Origin: Nostoc cf. edaphicum LEGE 07299
GTDB taxonomy: Bacteria; Cyanobacteriota; Cyanobacteriia; Cyanobacteriales; Nostocaceae
Length of the DNA: 5,306 nt
NCBI RefSeq assembly: GCF_015207245.1
Contig: NZ_JADEXF010000327.1
Span: forward strand, 1 to 5,306
Direction: 5' to 3'
This document shows, piece by piece, positions 1 through 5,290 of the stretch. The translations under genes and the position numbers were made by a program. How positions within the stretch are numbered: the stretch's first letter is position 1; each line of letters starts with the position of its first letter. Under the pieces are notes generated by a model. It had not been told where the DNA came from. It saw only the letters and a program-made list of their open reading frames with translations, and did no database searches.

Positions 1-134
1 TATCTTAATTTATTACTCTAGGTGTACAAAGCTTAATTAACGCTGAAACTTCTGATAGATTATAAAAAGTTTTTTTTGGGTTACAACCTTAAGTATCTCA
101 GTATTAACTAATAGAATTACAATGATTGACTGTA
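1..134. other. AT-rich stretch without a recognisable gene
   Basis: No reading frame of useful length crosses this stretch on either strand. It is AT-rich, with a run of eight T at about 70-77. It presumably contains the old promoter region of the decayed gene that starts at 135, but no convincing -35/-10 pair can be picked out. A loose candidate is TTAAGT at 89 with TAGAAT at 112, spaced 17 bases, but the -35 match is poor. The first few dozen bases could be the tail of an upstream gene; this cannot be decided from the window. Confidence 0.5.
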
Positions 135-546
135 ATGGAAAATATCAACGCTGCGAAAATGACAGAGCGTTACATTGCTTTGGCTATCGAATTTGCTTAT
201 TTATAGGTTGATTTGGCTTTATATCAGCTTTAGTTTTATTACCAGAAACGAGCGAATATTTTATTCCACTTGATGAATTTACTGTTGCTTATTCTGCGGG
301 TTTTGTTTATATATTTGGTGCAATTACTACCAACTTTTTGTATAACCTTGTACGCCAGCAGTGTTAATTTCTTTTGCCTTGCTGGCTGTCATAGAATTGT
401 TGCCCTTGAGTAAGACATTTTTCGGCTTAACGCCATTGTTTGGTTACAATGTCTTGCTCAATATATTAGCAGCGATCGCAGCTGCTTATTACAGCCTTGT
501 CATACCAGCTAAAGTCAAGGGTGTTAATGTAGCGGAAAATATTTAA
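135..546 (+). pseudogene. Decayed DUF4383-family membrane protein gene
   Basis: Three collinear fragments in different frames together read like a DUF4383 protein, a small four-helix bacterial membrane family of unknown function. Fragment one starts at ATG 135 (MENINAAKMTERYIALAIEF) and hits TAG at 204. Fragment two continues in another frame from about 206, with an in-frame TGA at 209 where a Trp or similar residue would sit (G-stop-FGFISALVL). It ends at TAA 365 after the segment TTNFLYNLVR, which matches the family's NxLHNLVH region. Fragment three, from about 361 to the TAA at 544, contains FFGLTPLFGYNVLLN, close to the typical FGLxPLFGxDVWLH, and then a last hydrophobic helix. The third-helix stretch normally found between HNLVH and the FGLxPLFG segment, roughly 25 residues (GIWGLVAYRS-like), is absent. 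So there is a nonsense change, at least one frameshift and a probable internal deletion. The family assignment is from remembered consensus; the disruptions are seen directly. Sequencing error cannot explain the missing middle. Confidence 0.62.
472..479. repeat. HIP1 octamer inside the decayed gene
   Basis: GCGATCGC is the highly iterated palindrome of cyanobacterial chromosomes. This copy lies in the third fragment of the DUF4383 remnant. It suggests the remnant was a resident cyanobacterial gene rather than recently imported DNA. Confidence 0.9.
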
Positions 547-573
547 CATCTTCTTGTATCCAATAAGTTTGGT

Positions 574-595
574 GGCAGAAAAAATAATTTCTGCT
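574..595 (+). terminator. Weak hairpin after the decayed gene
   Basis: GCAGAAA at 575-581 pairs perfectly with TTTCTGC at 588-594 around a six-base loop. A G-T pair at 574/595 extends it to eight pairs. The following bases (TATCAATCTTTTCTC) are pyrimidine-rich but not a clean T-run, so this is at best a weak terminator. It lies 28 bases past the last stop of the DUF4383 remnant and before the VKOR-like gene, a position that fits a transcript end. Confidence 0.3.
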
Positions 596-711
596 ATCAA
601 TCTTTTCTCAACCTGCTAAAATCTCCCGCGCATGGCTGATGTATTTATCAATAGAGATTGATTAAGCAAGAATTGAACTTTATGGATGCAAAACAACTCA
701 AGAACTGCGTC

Positions 712-717
712 AAGGAA
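712..717 (+). promoter_or_regulatory. Shine-Dalgarno-like site for the VKOR-like gene
   Basis: AAGGAA lies 11 bases before ATG 729, a slightly long but acceptable spacing. It supports 729 as the start. A 16-codon frame from ATG 682 ends at TGA 730-732, overlapping this start as ATGA, so coupling through a leader peptide is conceivable but unsupported. Confidence 0.4.
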
Positions 718-728
718 AAGACCCTCAC

Positions 729-1214
729 ATGAGCCGGAGACGAGCAATTATTGGCTTGTCCATGCTTGGGGGTTCAATGGGACAACTTGTGACGCTCTAC
801 CAAACAGGGATCGTTAACCACCTTCCCGATCCGCCAATCCCCATATTTGATGCAGATCGAGTTGATGCATCTAACTACGCTTACAGCCGATTTAACTCAC
901 CCGATGGGCCAATCATGGTAGTTACTTATGCACTCACTGCCTGGCTAGCTGCCGCCGGAGGACTGGATCGCGCGCGGCGTAATCCTTTTATACCAATTGC
1001 AATGGGTGTCAAGCTCGTGTTAGACACTGCGGTTTCTGCCAAATTAGCTCAGGAAGAATGGAGCGAGAACAAAGCCTTTTGTGAGTACTGCCAAGTTGCA
1101 ACAGTATGTTCTGTCGCGTCCTTAGTGCTTGCAGTACCCGAAATACTTGCTGCTATTCGCACCCTCCGGGGAAAACCTGACAAAAATATCGCAGCAAGCA
1201 ACAGTACGCAGTAA
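729..1214 (+). CDS. Small VKOR-like four-helix membrane protein with CEYC motif
   Basis: The 161-residue product has four hydrophobic stretches at about 6-28, 61-79, 86-107 and 117-143. It resembles a group of short bacterial proteins annotated as vitamin K epoxide reductase family. VKOR proteins are integral membrane enzymes that use a CxxC pair near the last helix to pass electrons between quinones and thiols or disulfides. Here the pair is C118-E-Y-C121 in ENKAFCEYCQVATVCSVASL, preceding a helix rich in small residues. No cysteine precedes position 118, so the loop cysteine pair used by canonical bacterial VKORs to relay electrons is missing, and there is no fused thioredoxin domain. Start ATG 729 has AAGGAA at 712-717, 11 bases upstream. 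The same frame stays open back to 666 without a standard start (reads ELRQGKDPH before Met1), so homologues may have a longer N-terminus. The C-terminus is polar. Function is inferred: a disulfide/quinone redox role is possible but unproven. Confidence 0.72.
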   Translation: MSRRRAIIGLSMLGGSMGQLVTLYQTGIVNHLPDPPIPIFDADRVDASNYAYSRFNSPDGPIMVVTYALTAWLAAAGGLDRARRNPFIPIAMGVKLVLDTAVSAKLAQEEWSENKAFCEYCQVATVCSVASLVLAVPEILAAIRTLRGKPDKNIAASNSTQ

Positions 1215-1270
1215 TCAAATGAGTAAAAGCAATGCAACTCAAGCCAATAAACCCAGCAAAGTTTTAGAAT

Positions 1271-1318
1271 TTTTCTCTCTTTACTCTCTGTGTTCTCTGT
1301 GCCTCTGCGGTTCGTTTT
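1271..1318. repeat. Intergenic CTCTGTG-type short repeat
   Basis: The gap between the VKOR-like gene and the esterase carries imperfect eight- to nine-base units: CTCTGTGTT (1286-1294), CTCTGTGC (1295-1302) and CTCTGCGG (1303-1310). They sit in a pyrimidine-rich run that begins CTCTCTTTA and ends TTCGTTTT. Very similar strings recur between genes in Nostoc and Calothrix type genomes (established from memory). The plus-strand ATG frame across it is almost certainly not coding. Confidence 0.65.
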
Positions 1319-1353
1319 AAATCCTCCAGTGTAGTGTCAGTTAATTGCTGATT

Positions 1354-1364
1354 GAGGCGATCGC
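1354..1364 (+). promoter_or_regulatory. Ribosome binding site fused to a HIP1 octamer, setting the esterase start
   Basis: GAGG at 1354-1357 stands eight bases before ATG 1366. The spacer is made almost entirely by a HIP1 octamer (GCGATCGC, 1357-1364) that shares its first G with the GAGG. This fixes the start at 1366 in preference to the upstream TTG at 1345. Confidence 0.6.
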
Positions 1365-1365
1365 A

Positions 1366-2211
1366 ATGACACAAAACAACAATCCTCCTGACTGGACACG
1401 ACGACAACTACTCCAGTTCGGGCTAGCAGGGATGATTTTACCACTCGCTGCCTCTCAACTATCCAATTGCCAAAAGCGGAACTTATTAGTTATGGAAAGC
1501 TCAAAGCAAGTTGATTCTAGAGCTACTAAAGGACAGTTGTTATCCCGCCCAACTCATCCCACAGCAACCGCTTTGACCGGGTTACACCCACTAGGGCTGG
1601 ATGGGCAGCGAGATGGTTTTGTCTATGTACCTGAAACCTATCAAGCAGATCAGCCCGCTCCCTTGGTGTTGATATTGCATGGAGCCGGAGGCGATGCAGA
1701 GGGTGCGCTAAAAATCCTCCGTCATCTGGCAAATCGCTTTGAAACAATTCTGTTGGCAGTAGATTCACGCCAACAAACTTGGGACATTATTCAGGGTGGC
1801 TATGGCCCTGATATTGCCTTTCTCGATCGGGCACTAGCACAAACTTTCAGTCATTATGCGATCGCTCCGAACCAAGTAGCGATCGCTGGTTTCTCTGATG
1901 GTGCTTCCTACGCCCTTTCGGTTGGCATTACCAATGGCGACCTGTTTAACCATATCATTGCTTTTTCACCCGGATTTATGGCTCCTGCTAGCCAATCCGG
2001 GAAACCGCGTGTGTTCATCTCTCATGGAAAGTCAGATCCAGTGTTACCAATTGAACGGTGTAGTCGCCGGATTGTGCAGCAGTTAAAACAAGCAGGCTAT
2101 GACCTAGAATACCGTGAATTCAACGGGTTTCATACAATTCCCCCTGCGATCGCCGAAAGAGCTATGGAGTGGTTTACTCAATCAACACCGGATAAAGTGT
2201 TCCATTCGTGA
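1366..2211 (+). CDS. Exported alpha/beta-hydrolase (phospholipase/carboxylesterase or PHB-depolymerase-like esterase)
   Basis: The 281-residue protein is a serine hydrolase. Its N-terminus has T11-R-R-Q-L-L-Q followed by a hydrophobic run to about residue 31, which fits a twin-arginine (Tat) export signal, so the folded enzyme would act in the periplasm. C35 follows LSN, not a canonical lipobox. The core begins near residue 75 and shows the HGAGG oxyanion-hole loop (105-109), the nucleophile elbow GFSDG with Ser177, the acid in HGKSDPV (Asp224) and the base in GFHTIPP (His256): a complete triad in the right order. The shape and length match the phospholipase/carboxylesterase (Abhydrolase_2) and LpqC/PHB-depolymerase-like esterases; the true ester substrate cannot be told. 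The stop is 10 bases before the cytochrome gene, so the two are likely cotranscribed. Three HIP1 octamers lie inside the gene (1858, 1879, 2146), which argues for long residence in a cyanobacterium. Confidence 0.85.
   Translation: MTQNNNPPDWTRRQLLQFGLAGMILPLAASQLSNCQKRNLLVMESSKQVDSRATKGQLLSRPTHPTATALTGLHPLGLDGQRDGFVYVPETYQADQPAPLVLILHGAGGDAEGALKILRHLANRFETILLAVDSRQQTWDIIQGGYGPDIAFLDRALAQTFSHYAIAPNQVAIAGFSDGASYALSVGITNGDLFNHIIAFSPGFMAPASQSGKPRVFISHGKSDPVLPIERCSRRIVQQLKQAGYDLEYREFNGFHTIPPAIAERAMEWFTQSTPDKVFHS
1858..1886. repeat. Pair of HIP1 octamers 21 bases apart
   Basis: GCGATCGC occurs at 1858-1865 and 1879-1886 inside the esterase gene. Further single copies are at 1357, 2146 and 2660. 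In the reading frame both of this pair encode an Ile-Ala step (YAIAP and VAIAG), so they are tolerated in coding sequence. No copy occurs in the 4854-5237 gene. Confidence 0.85.
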
Positions 2212-2221
2212 AATCAAAACT

Positions 2222-4285
2222 ATGAAAACTGACCCAGGTATCGCTATAGATTCCAATCCTCCAAAAGTGGAGCCTCAAAAAAATAGATGGGGAACTATTG
2301 GGATACTATTATTTTTAGTTATTTTTGTTAGCTTCTTCGCTTCCAGACTAGAATTTGTTCTAGGTAAAACTCCCAGCCTAGATAAGACTTTTACACCTGT
2401 AACCCAGGCTGCACCTCAAGAAGTTGGTTCTTATGATGTTTTGGGATACGCGATTAATAAAGAAGAGGCAACACGTTTACTAAATACAGAAGATGGGCGC
2501 AAACAACTATCCCCTGAAAATGGGGCGTTTGCTGTTACTGAGGAAACTTTAAAGCTGGGGCGAGATGCTTTTTACTCGGAAACTTTTGGTAATGAAATTT
2601 TTCAAACTGATGTGGTTGGGGCGCTGAACGGCCCGATTAATATGATAACTGTAGGTCAGGCGATCGCTAAACTTGGCGGTAAGCATACAACCAATCTCCG
2701 AATTCCTATAAATGAAGATGTAACAATAGGTGGACGCACTTTTAAAGCTGGCACACTGTTGAATACAGGATTAGACGTACCTGCAAATTCCCTTGTACCA
2801 CTGGGTATGCGTGCTAGCTTCACTAAAGGTAAGTTGAGATTTGGTATTACCTGTGCTTTATGTCACGCCACACTTGACAACAAGACTGGACGGATCTTAG
2901 AAGGCGCACCAAACAATGACGTTAATACAGGTTTGGTTTTGGCATTTGCCACTAATTCCGCAGCCATGTTTCGCCAAACAGATGTTAATCCTACTCAAAT
3001 TCCGGCGGGAGAGCATACTTACATTAACGCTGACGGTAAAGAATCCCGCTTACCAGATACCAAAACTTTAGAAGATGCAGTTGATGCAAAACTCTTAACT
3101 TGGCCGCCTGGAAACTTTGATTCCACTGGCACTCTAGTAAACAATCCCTCACAAATCCCCTCATCTTATACTTTTGATGCCTGGCCTTACGGTTGGAGTG
3201 GTCATTCAGCAGTTGGTTGGTTTCACGGTTTGACTACCTTAAATAGCAACGTTCACGCCACAAATTCCGATGGGACAAATGGCGCTGATGGGAGTCAAGC
3301 TTTATTAGGAATTGATAAGGAAACCTATTTAGGCGTGATTCTGCAAAATGCCGCAAATCCAGCTTTTAGATTTCCTGAAGGTGCAAAACCATCAGAATTT
3401 TTCGACAAAATCGATCCCACTCCTGGGGAACCTGCAATTAATCAAGTAATTCGGATGCCTGGATATCCCAAAGGTTCGCCGTTTATGTTAGATGGTTTAA
3501 TGGCATCTTCCCCCGGTTTCCCCGTTGGCGAACAGCTGAATGCGATGTCTGCTTGGCAAAATACTCTGGCACCACCACCGATTCAAGTTAGTGATGTTGC
3601 ATCTCTAGAAAAAGGGGCAACTATATTTAATCGTGCTGGCTGCATAGACTGTCATAGTGGACGCTACTTTACTAATCATGATGTCATCGCTCAAAACGAG
3701 ATTGGAACTCAACCATCACGCGCCCCAACATTAGCGCCATTCGCTAAGAACTTCACCACACCCCAAACCTACCCTGACAGTGTCTCTGTTCCCTTGCCGT
3801 CTAATCCTCCAGTGTTAGAAGTTCCTACAGATATTACCCCACAAAAAGCGCAACAGTTAGCTTTTGCTATCAATAATCCAGCCGGTGGTTATAAAGTAAC
3901 AAGCTTGATTGGGTTGTATCTAACTGCGCCTTATTTACATGATGGTGGCGTGGCTGCTAGTGCTTCAGCATTAAAGCAAAATGAACAGGACGGACAATTT
4001 GTGGTGGCAAATCCTAAGCAACTTGGTATGGCTGGTACATTAATGCAAAATATTTTACCCGACCCAGAAGCAAGTTTACGGCTGCTAGTTGATCGTAATC
4101 TTCGTGAGACAATGGTTGCAGTTAACCAAGCTAATCCAGATTTGCAAAAGTCGAATGTAGACGGTAGAGGACACGCTTATTGGGTAGATGCAAAAGCTGG
4201 CTTTACCACTCAAGAACAGACAGATTTAATTCAATTCCTCCTCAGTTTGGACGATCAACCAGAAATTCTGCCCAGTTCACGCTAA
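2222..4285 (+). CDS. Membrane-anchored di-heme c-type cytochrome, MauG/CcP/RoxA-like superfamily
   Basis: The 687-residue protein has a short polar N-terminus, one transmembrane helix at about 24-43, and a large domain that should lie outside the cytoplasm, where haem is attached. Two covalent haem sites are present: C211-A-L-C-H215 and C474-I-D-C-H478. The region after haem 1 (LDNKTGRILEGAPNNDVNTG) and the motifs APYLHDGG (His573) and GRGHAYW (His651) near the C-terminus are typical of large di-heme enzymes related to cytochrome c peroxidase, MauG and the rubber oxygenase RoxA. Overall length is close to RoxA, and His651 lies 36 residues from the end, where RoxA (as I recall) has its distal ligand to the second haem. 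The 263-residue gap between haem sites is longer than in RoxA, so oxygenase, peroxidase or another oxidase function stays open. Start ATG 2222 was chosen because it puts the helix near the N-terminus. A GTG at 2114 would overlap the esterase by about 100 bases. There is no clear Shine-Dalgarno, so coupling to the esterase 10 bases upstream is plausible. One HIP1 octamer lies at 2660. Confidence 0.83.
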   Translation: MKTDPGIAIDSNPPKVEPQKNRWGTIGILLFLVIFVSFFASRLEFVLGKTPSLDKTFTPVTQAAPQEVGSYDVLGYAINKEEATRLLNTEDGRKQLSPENGAFAVTEETLKLGRDAFYSETFGNEIFQTDVVGALNGPINMITVGQAIAKLGGKHTTNLRIPINEDVTIGGRTFKAGTLLNTGLDVPANSLVPLGMRASFTKGKLRFGITCALCHATLDNKTGRILEGAPNNDVNTGLVLAFATNSAAMFRQTDVNPTQIPAGEHTYINADGKESRLPDTKTLEDAVDAKLLTWPPGNFDSTGTLVNNPSQIPSSYTFDAWPYGWSGHSAVGWFHGLTTLNSNVHATNSDGTNGADGSQALLGIDKETYLGVILQNAANPAFRFPEGAKPSEFFDKIDPTPGEPAINQVIRMPGYPKGSPFMLDGLMASSPGFPVGEQLNAMSAWQNTLAPPPIQVSDVASLEKGATIFNRAGCIDCHSGRYFTNHDVIAQNEIGTQPSRAPTLAPFAKNFTTPQTYPDSVSVPLPSNPPVLEVPTDITPQKAQQLAFAINNPAGGYKVTSLIGLYLTAPYLHDGGVAASASALKQNEQDGQFVVANPKQLGMAGTLMQNILPDPEASLRLLVDRNLRETMVAVNQANPDLQKSNVDGRGHAYWVDAKAGFTTQEQTDLIQFLLSLDDQPEILPSSR

Positions 4286-4315
4286 CTAAGTACAGTTTTG
4301 CGTAATAAGCATAGT

Positions 4316-4345
4316 ATTGTTAATGCAAGCTGATGCATTAACAAT
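4316..4345. repeat. Perfect 11-bp inverted repeat downstream of the cytochrome gene
   Basis: ATTGTTAATGC (4316-4326) and GCATTAACAAT (4335-4345) are perfect reverse complements around an eight-base loop, 30 bases after the cytochrome stop. There is no T-run on either side, so it is not a standard intrinsic terminator, though it could stabilise the 3' end of the esterase-cytochrome transcript. The right arm uses the same GCATTAACAAT string that joins the 21-bp repeat units, so the hairpin may be a by-product of repeat evolution. Confidence 0.55.
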
Positions 4346-4521
4346 GCAAGAACAATCCAAGCCGACGCATTAACAATCCAAGCCGACGCATTAACAATCC
4401 AAGCCGACGCATTAACAATCCAAGCCGACGCATTAACAATCCAAGCCAACGCATTAACAATCCAAGCCGACGCATTAACAATCCAAGCCAACGCATTAAC
4501 AATGCAGGCTATTGCCAAATT
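4322..4521. repeat. Array of 21-bp tandem repeats, about nine units
   Basis: Seven contiguous 21-bp units (AATCCAAGCC[G/A]ACGCATTAAC) start at 4354, 4375, 4396, 4417, 4438, 4459 and 4480, ending at 4500. They differ only at one G/A position: A in units five and seven, G in the others. On the left are a divergent unit (4322-4342) and a unit shortened by 10 bases (4343-4353); on the right a degenerate unit (4501-4521). Near-identity of the inner units and decay at the edges is the usual pattern of slippage-driven expansion. The unit length is a multiple of three, so several frames stay open through the array. Plus-frame reading gives the heptapeptide IQADALT or IQANALT. There are no unique spacers, so it is not a CRISPR. 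Confidence 0.93.
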
Positions 4522-4555
4522 GAATTCGCTACAAATTAATGAAATGCTGTACTAA
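4323..4555 (+). pseudogene. Possible heptad-repeat small gene, frameshifted near its start
   Basis: From ATG 4323 the frame reads MQADALTMQ, then a 10-base shortening of one repeat unit throws it out of phase and it stops after 17 codons. In the frame beginning at 4355 the same peptide resumes as seven copies of IQA(D/N)ALT, then MQAIAKLNSLQINEMLY and TAA at 4553. The shared heptapeptide on both sides of the shift, the non-repeat tail, and a stop only eight bases before the next start (4564) suggest a once-continuous small coding sequence. With Ala in position a and Ile in position d the heptad could form an alpha-helical coiled coil. Against this, no standard start exists in the long frame ahead of the repeats (open only from 4334), there is no Shine-Dalgarno near 4323, and the array could simply be non-coding. 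The frames are seen directly; the gene status is inference. Confidence 0.33.
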
Positions 4556-4558
4556 GGA
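4554..4558 (+). promoter_or_regulatory. Ribosome binding site of the 79-residue protein
   Basis: AAGGA lies five bases before ATG 4564 and overlaps the TAA (4553-4555) that ends the heptad-repeat frame. It fixes the start and leaves room for translational coupling if the repeat frame is translated. Confidence 0.6.
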
Positions 4559-4563
4559 TAGAC

Positions 4564-4803
4564 ATGGAAAGAGAGATTAAAGATTCAGATGGAATTACAT
4601 GGACTTGTATTCAAGCATTTTCAGGTCTTTCTGACATTTCAAAAGCTGAAGATGCAGCTGAGGTCGAAGGAGAACCAGATACCTACTGGGTTGTCTGTAC
4701 TCCTAGTGGCGGCGCACAGTCTGTACGGCTGAAGCTACAGGGTAAATGGGAAGAAGAATACTCGGATGAGGCGTTACTTAAGGAAATTAGAATGCAGCAA
4801 TAA
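4564..4803 (+). CDS. Small acidic protein of unknown function
   Basis: The 79-residue product is soluble and rich in Glu and Asp, with no signal peptide or membrane segment. It opens MEREIKDSDGITWTCIQAF and contains TYWVVCTPSGGAQSVRLKL near the middle, followed by an acidic helical tail (EEEYSDEALLKEI). The alternating hydrophobic pattern of the central part suggests a small beta-sheet domain. I have the impression of similar short hypothetical proteins in other cyanobacteria but cannot name a family, and no function should be assigned. A good Shine-Dalgarno at 4554-4558 and a sensible amino-acid composition support a real gene. It follows the 21-bp repeat block closely and converges on the minus-strand NTF2-like gene, with 50 bases between the stop codons. 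Confidence 0.72.
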   Translation: MEREIKDSDGITWTCIQAFSGLSDISKAEDAAEVEGEPDTYWVVCTPSGGAQSVRLKLQGKWEEEYSDEALLKEIRMQQ

Positions 4804-4838
4804 TTGGCGTTGTTGATTAATCGGCTCAATGCCCTGTT

Positions 4839-4859
4839 CGCTGGAGCGCGTGGTTAGGC
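4839..4859 (-). other. attC-like half site at the end of the NTF2-like gene
   Basis: Read on the minus strand, GCCTAAC (4859-4853) matches the integron R'' core RYYYAAC and contains the gene's TAA stop, a common arrangement in cassettes. It is followed by CACGC and then GCTCCAGCG, where an L'' box would be; CGCT and AGCG in this stretch are self-complementary. The second half of an attC (an L' box and GTTRRRY) is not found in the following 50 bases, which return to AT-rich sequence. So this is at best a truncated or eroded attC. The match to consensus is seen; the interpretation is inference. Confidence 0.38.
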
Positions 4860-5237
4860 CTTTGGCGTGGAGGATGGAAGTGGACAGACTTCCATAGCTT
4901 GAATCAAGCCGTGTTCAAGGGTGAATCGATGACCCACATGTTCATCGGCAAGAACTACGTAAGCCTTGTCACGCACGACCTGATGCACATCAACCAAAAT
5001 GCGCCCGGTCTCCTCCAAGTAAAAGGAAATCGGCTCGACGTGCCCATCGATCTCGCTCCATTGCTCCGTCCAGTAAGCGCGAACTTCTTCAGGCCCACGG
5101 ACAAAACCGCCTTTGAACGCTCTCGGCCAAACCACGTCTGGAGTCATGAGGGCAAGGGCAGCGTCAATGTCTCGCGCGTTGAAGGCCGCATAAGCCGCAC
5201 GGAGCAATTCGATTTCTGGTGCAGATTGATTTGACAT
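4854..5237 (-). CDS. NTF2/SnoaL-like small protein
   Basis: The 127-residue product matches the NTF2-like (SnoaL-like, ketosteroid isomerase-like) fold, a cone-shaped alpha+beta barrel used both for small-molecule enzymes and for binding proteins. The N-terminal helix LLRAAYAAFNARDIDAALALMTPDVVW is the family hallmark: a helix, then the A-L-x-x-M-x-x-D-V-x-W turn into the first strand. FVRGPEEVRAYWTEQW and the strands ending in HRFTLEHGLIQAMEVCP complete the fold. Length is normal for the family and there is no signal peptide, so it is cytoplasmic. No specific activity can be assigned, because catalytic residues vary widely in this superfamily. ATG 5237 is the first in-frame start that gives the full N-terminal helix; no Shine-Dalgarno is visible before it. 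It is transcribed against the upstream genes, is GC-richer than they are, and has cassette-like ends, all pointing to horizontal gain. Confidence 0.82.
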   Translation of the reverse strand: MSNQSAPEIELLRAAYAAFNARDIDAALALMTPDVVWPRAFKGGFVRGPEEVRAYWTEQWSEIDGHVEPISFYLEETGRILVDVHQVVRDKAYVVLADEHVGHRFTLEHGLIQAMEVCPLPSSTPKA

Positions 5238-5290
5238 AAGAGCTATGGTGAAGGAGATGCAGCAGGGCCTAAAAATTTATTTTACCGTTA

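Larger units (their letters stand above)
4839..5272 (-). mobile_element. Possible relic integron gene cassette carrying the NTF2-like gene
   Basis: On the minus strand the segment starts with TTAGGCC (5272-5266), the sequence expected just inside a G|TTRRRY cleavage point, though the preceding base is T, not G. It then has 28 bases to the gene start, one promoterless-looking gene, and an attC-like half site at the gene's end. Outside 5272 the sequence becomes strongly AT-rich at once. Inside it is richer in GC than neighbouring genes (about 52-60 per cent in the two 60-base rows from 4981 to 5100) and has no HIP1 octamer. NTF2-fold proteins are known as products of integron cassettes. No integrase is in the window, and the attC second half is missing, so this would be a lone cassette captured at a secondary site or a remnant. 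Confidence 0.36.

Noticed and set aside
682..732. 16-codon leader peptide before the VKOR-like gene
   Set aside because: Too short to judge; there is no Shine-Dalgarno, and the ATGA overlap may be chance.
1129..1320. Plus-strand 63-residue frame
   Set aside because: It overlaps the VKOR-like gene in another frame and ends inside the CTCTGTG repeat; the C-terminal SLYSLCSLCLCGSF is the translated repeat.
1345..1365. TTG 1345 as the esterase start
   Set aside because: ATG 1366 has GAGG eight bases upstream and puts the twin-arginine motif near the N-terminus.
1463..1470. Lipoprotein cleavage site at C35 of the esterase
   Set aside because: The residue before the Cys is Asn (LSNC), which does not fit the lipobox rule of a small residue there.
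2114..2221. GTG 2114 start giving a 36-residue N-terminal extension to the cytochrome
   Set aside because: It would overlap the esterase by 98 bases and adds no recognisable sequence. ATG 2222 places the membrane helix at a normal position.
4354..4500. CRISPR array
   Set aside because: The 21-bp units are directly contiguous with no unique spacers, and there are no cas genes.
4354..4500. Resemblance of AAGCCGACGC in the 21-bp units to part of a classical integron attC
   Set aside because: The match is short, the units lack GTTRRRY/RYYYAAC pairs in the right layout, and the tandem structure is explained by slippage.
4282..4518. Minus-strand 78-residue frame of AWIVNAS repeats
   Set aside because: It is the antisense reading of the 21-bp array. 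It stays open only because the unit length is divisible by three and has no ribosome binding site. It also runs into the end of the cytochrome gene.
4899..5234. Plus-strand 111-residue frame
   Set aside because: It is the antisense shadow of the NTF2-like gene, whose minus-strand translation clearly matches a protein fold.
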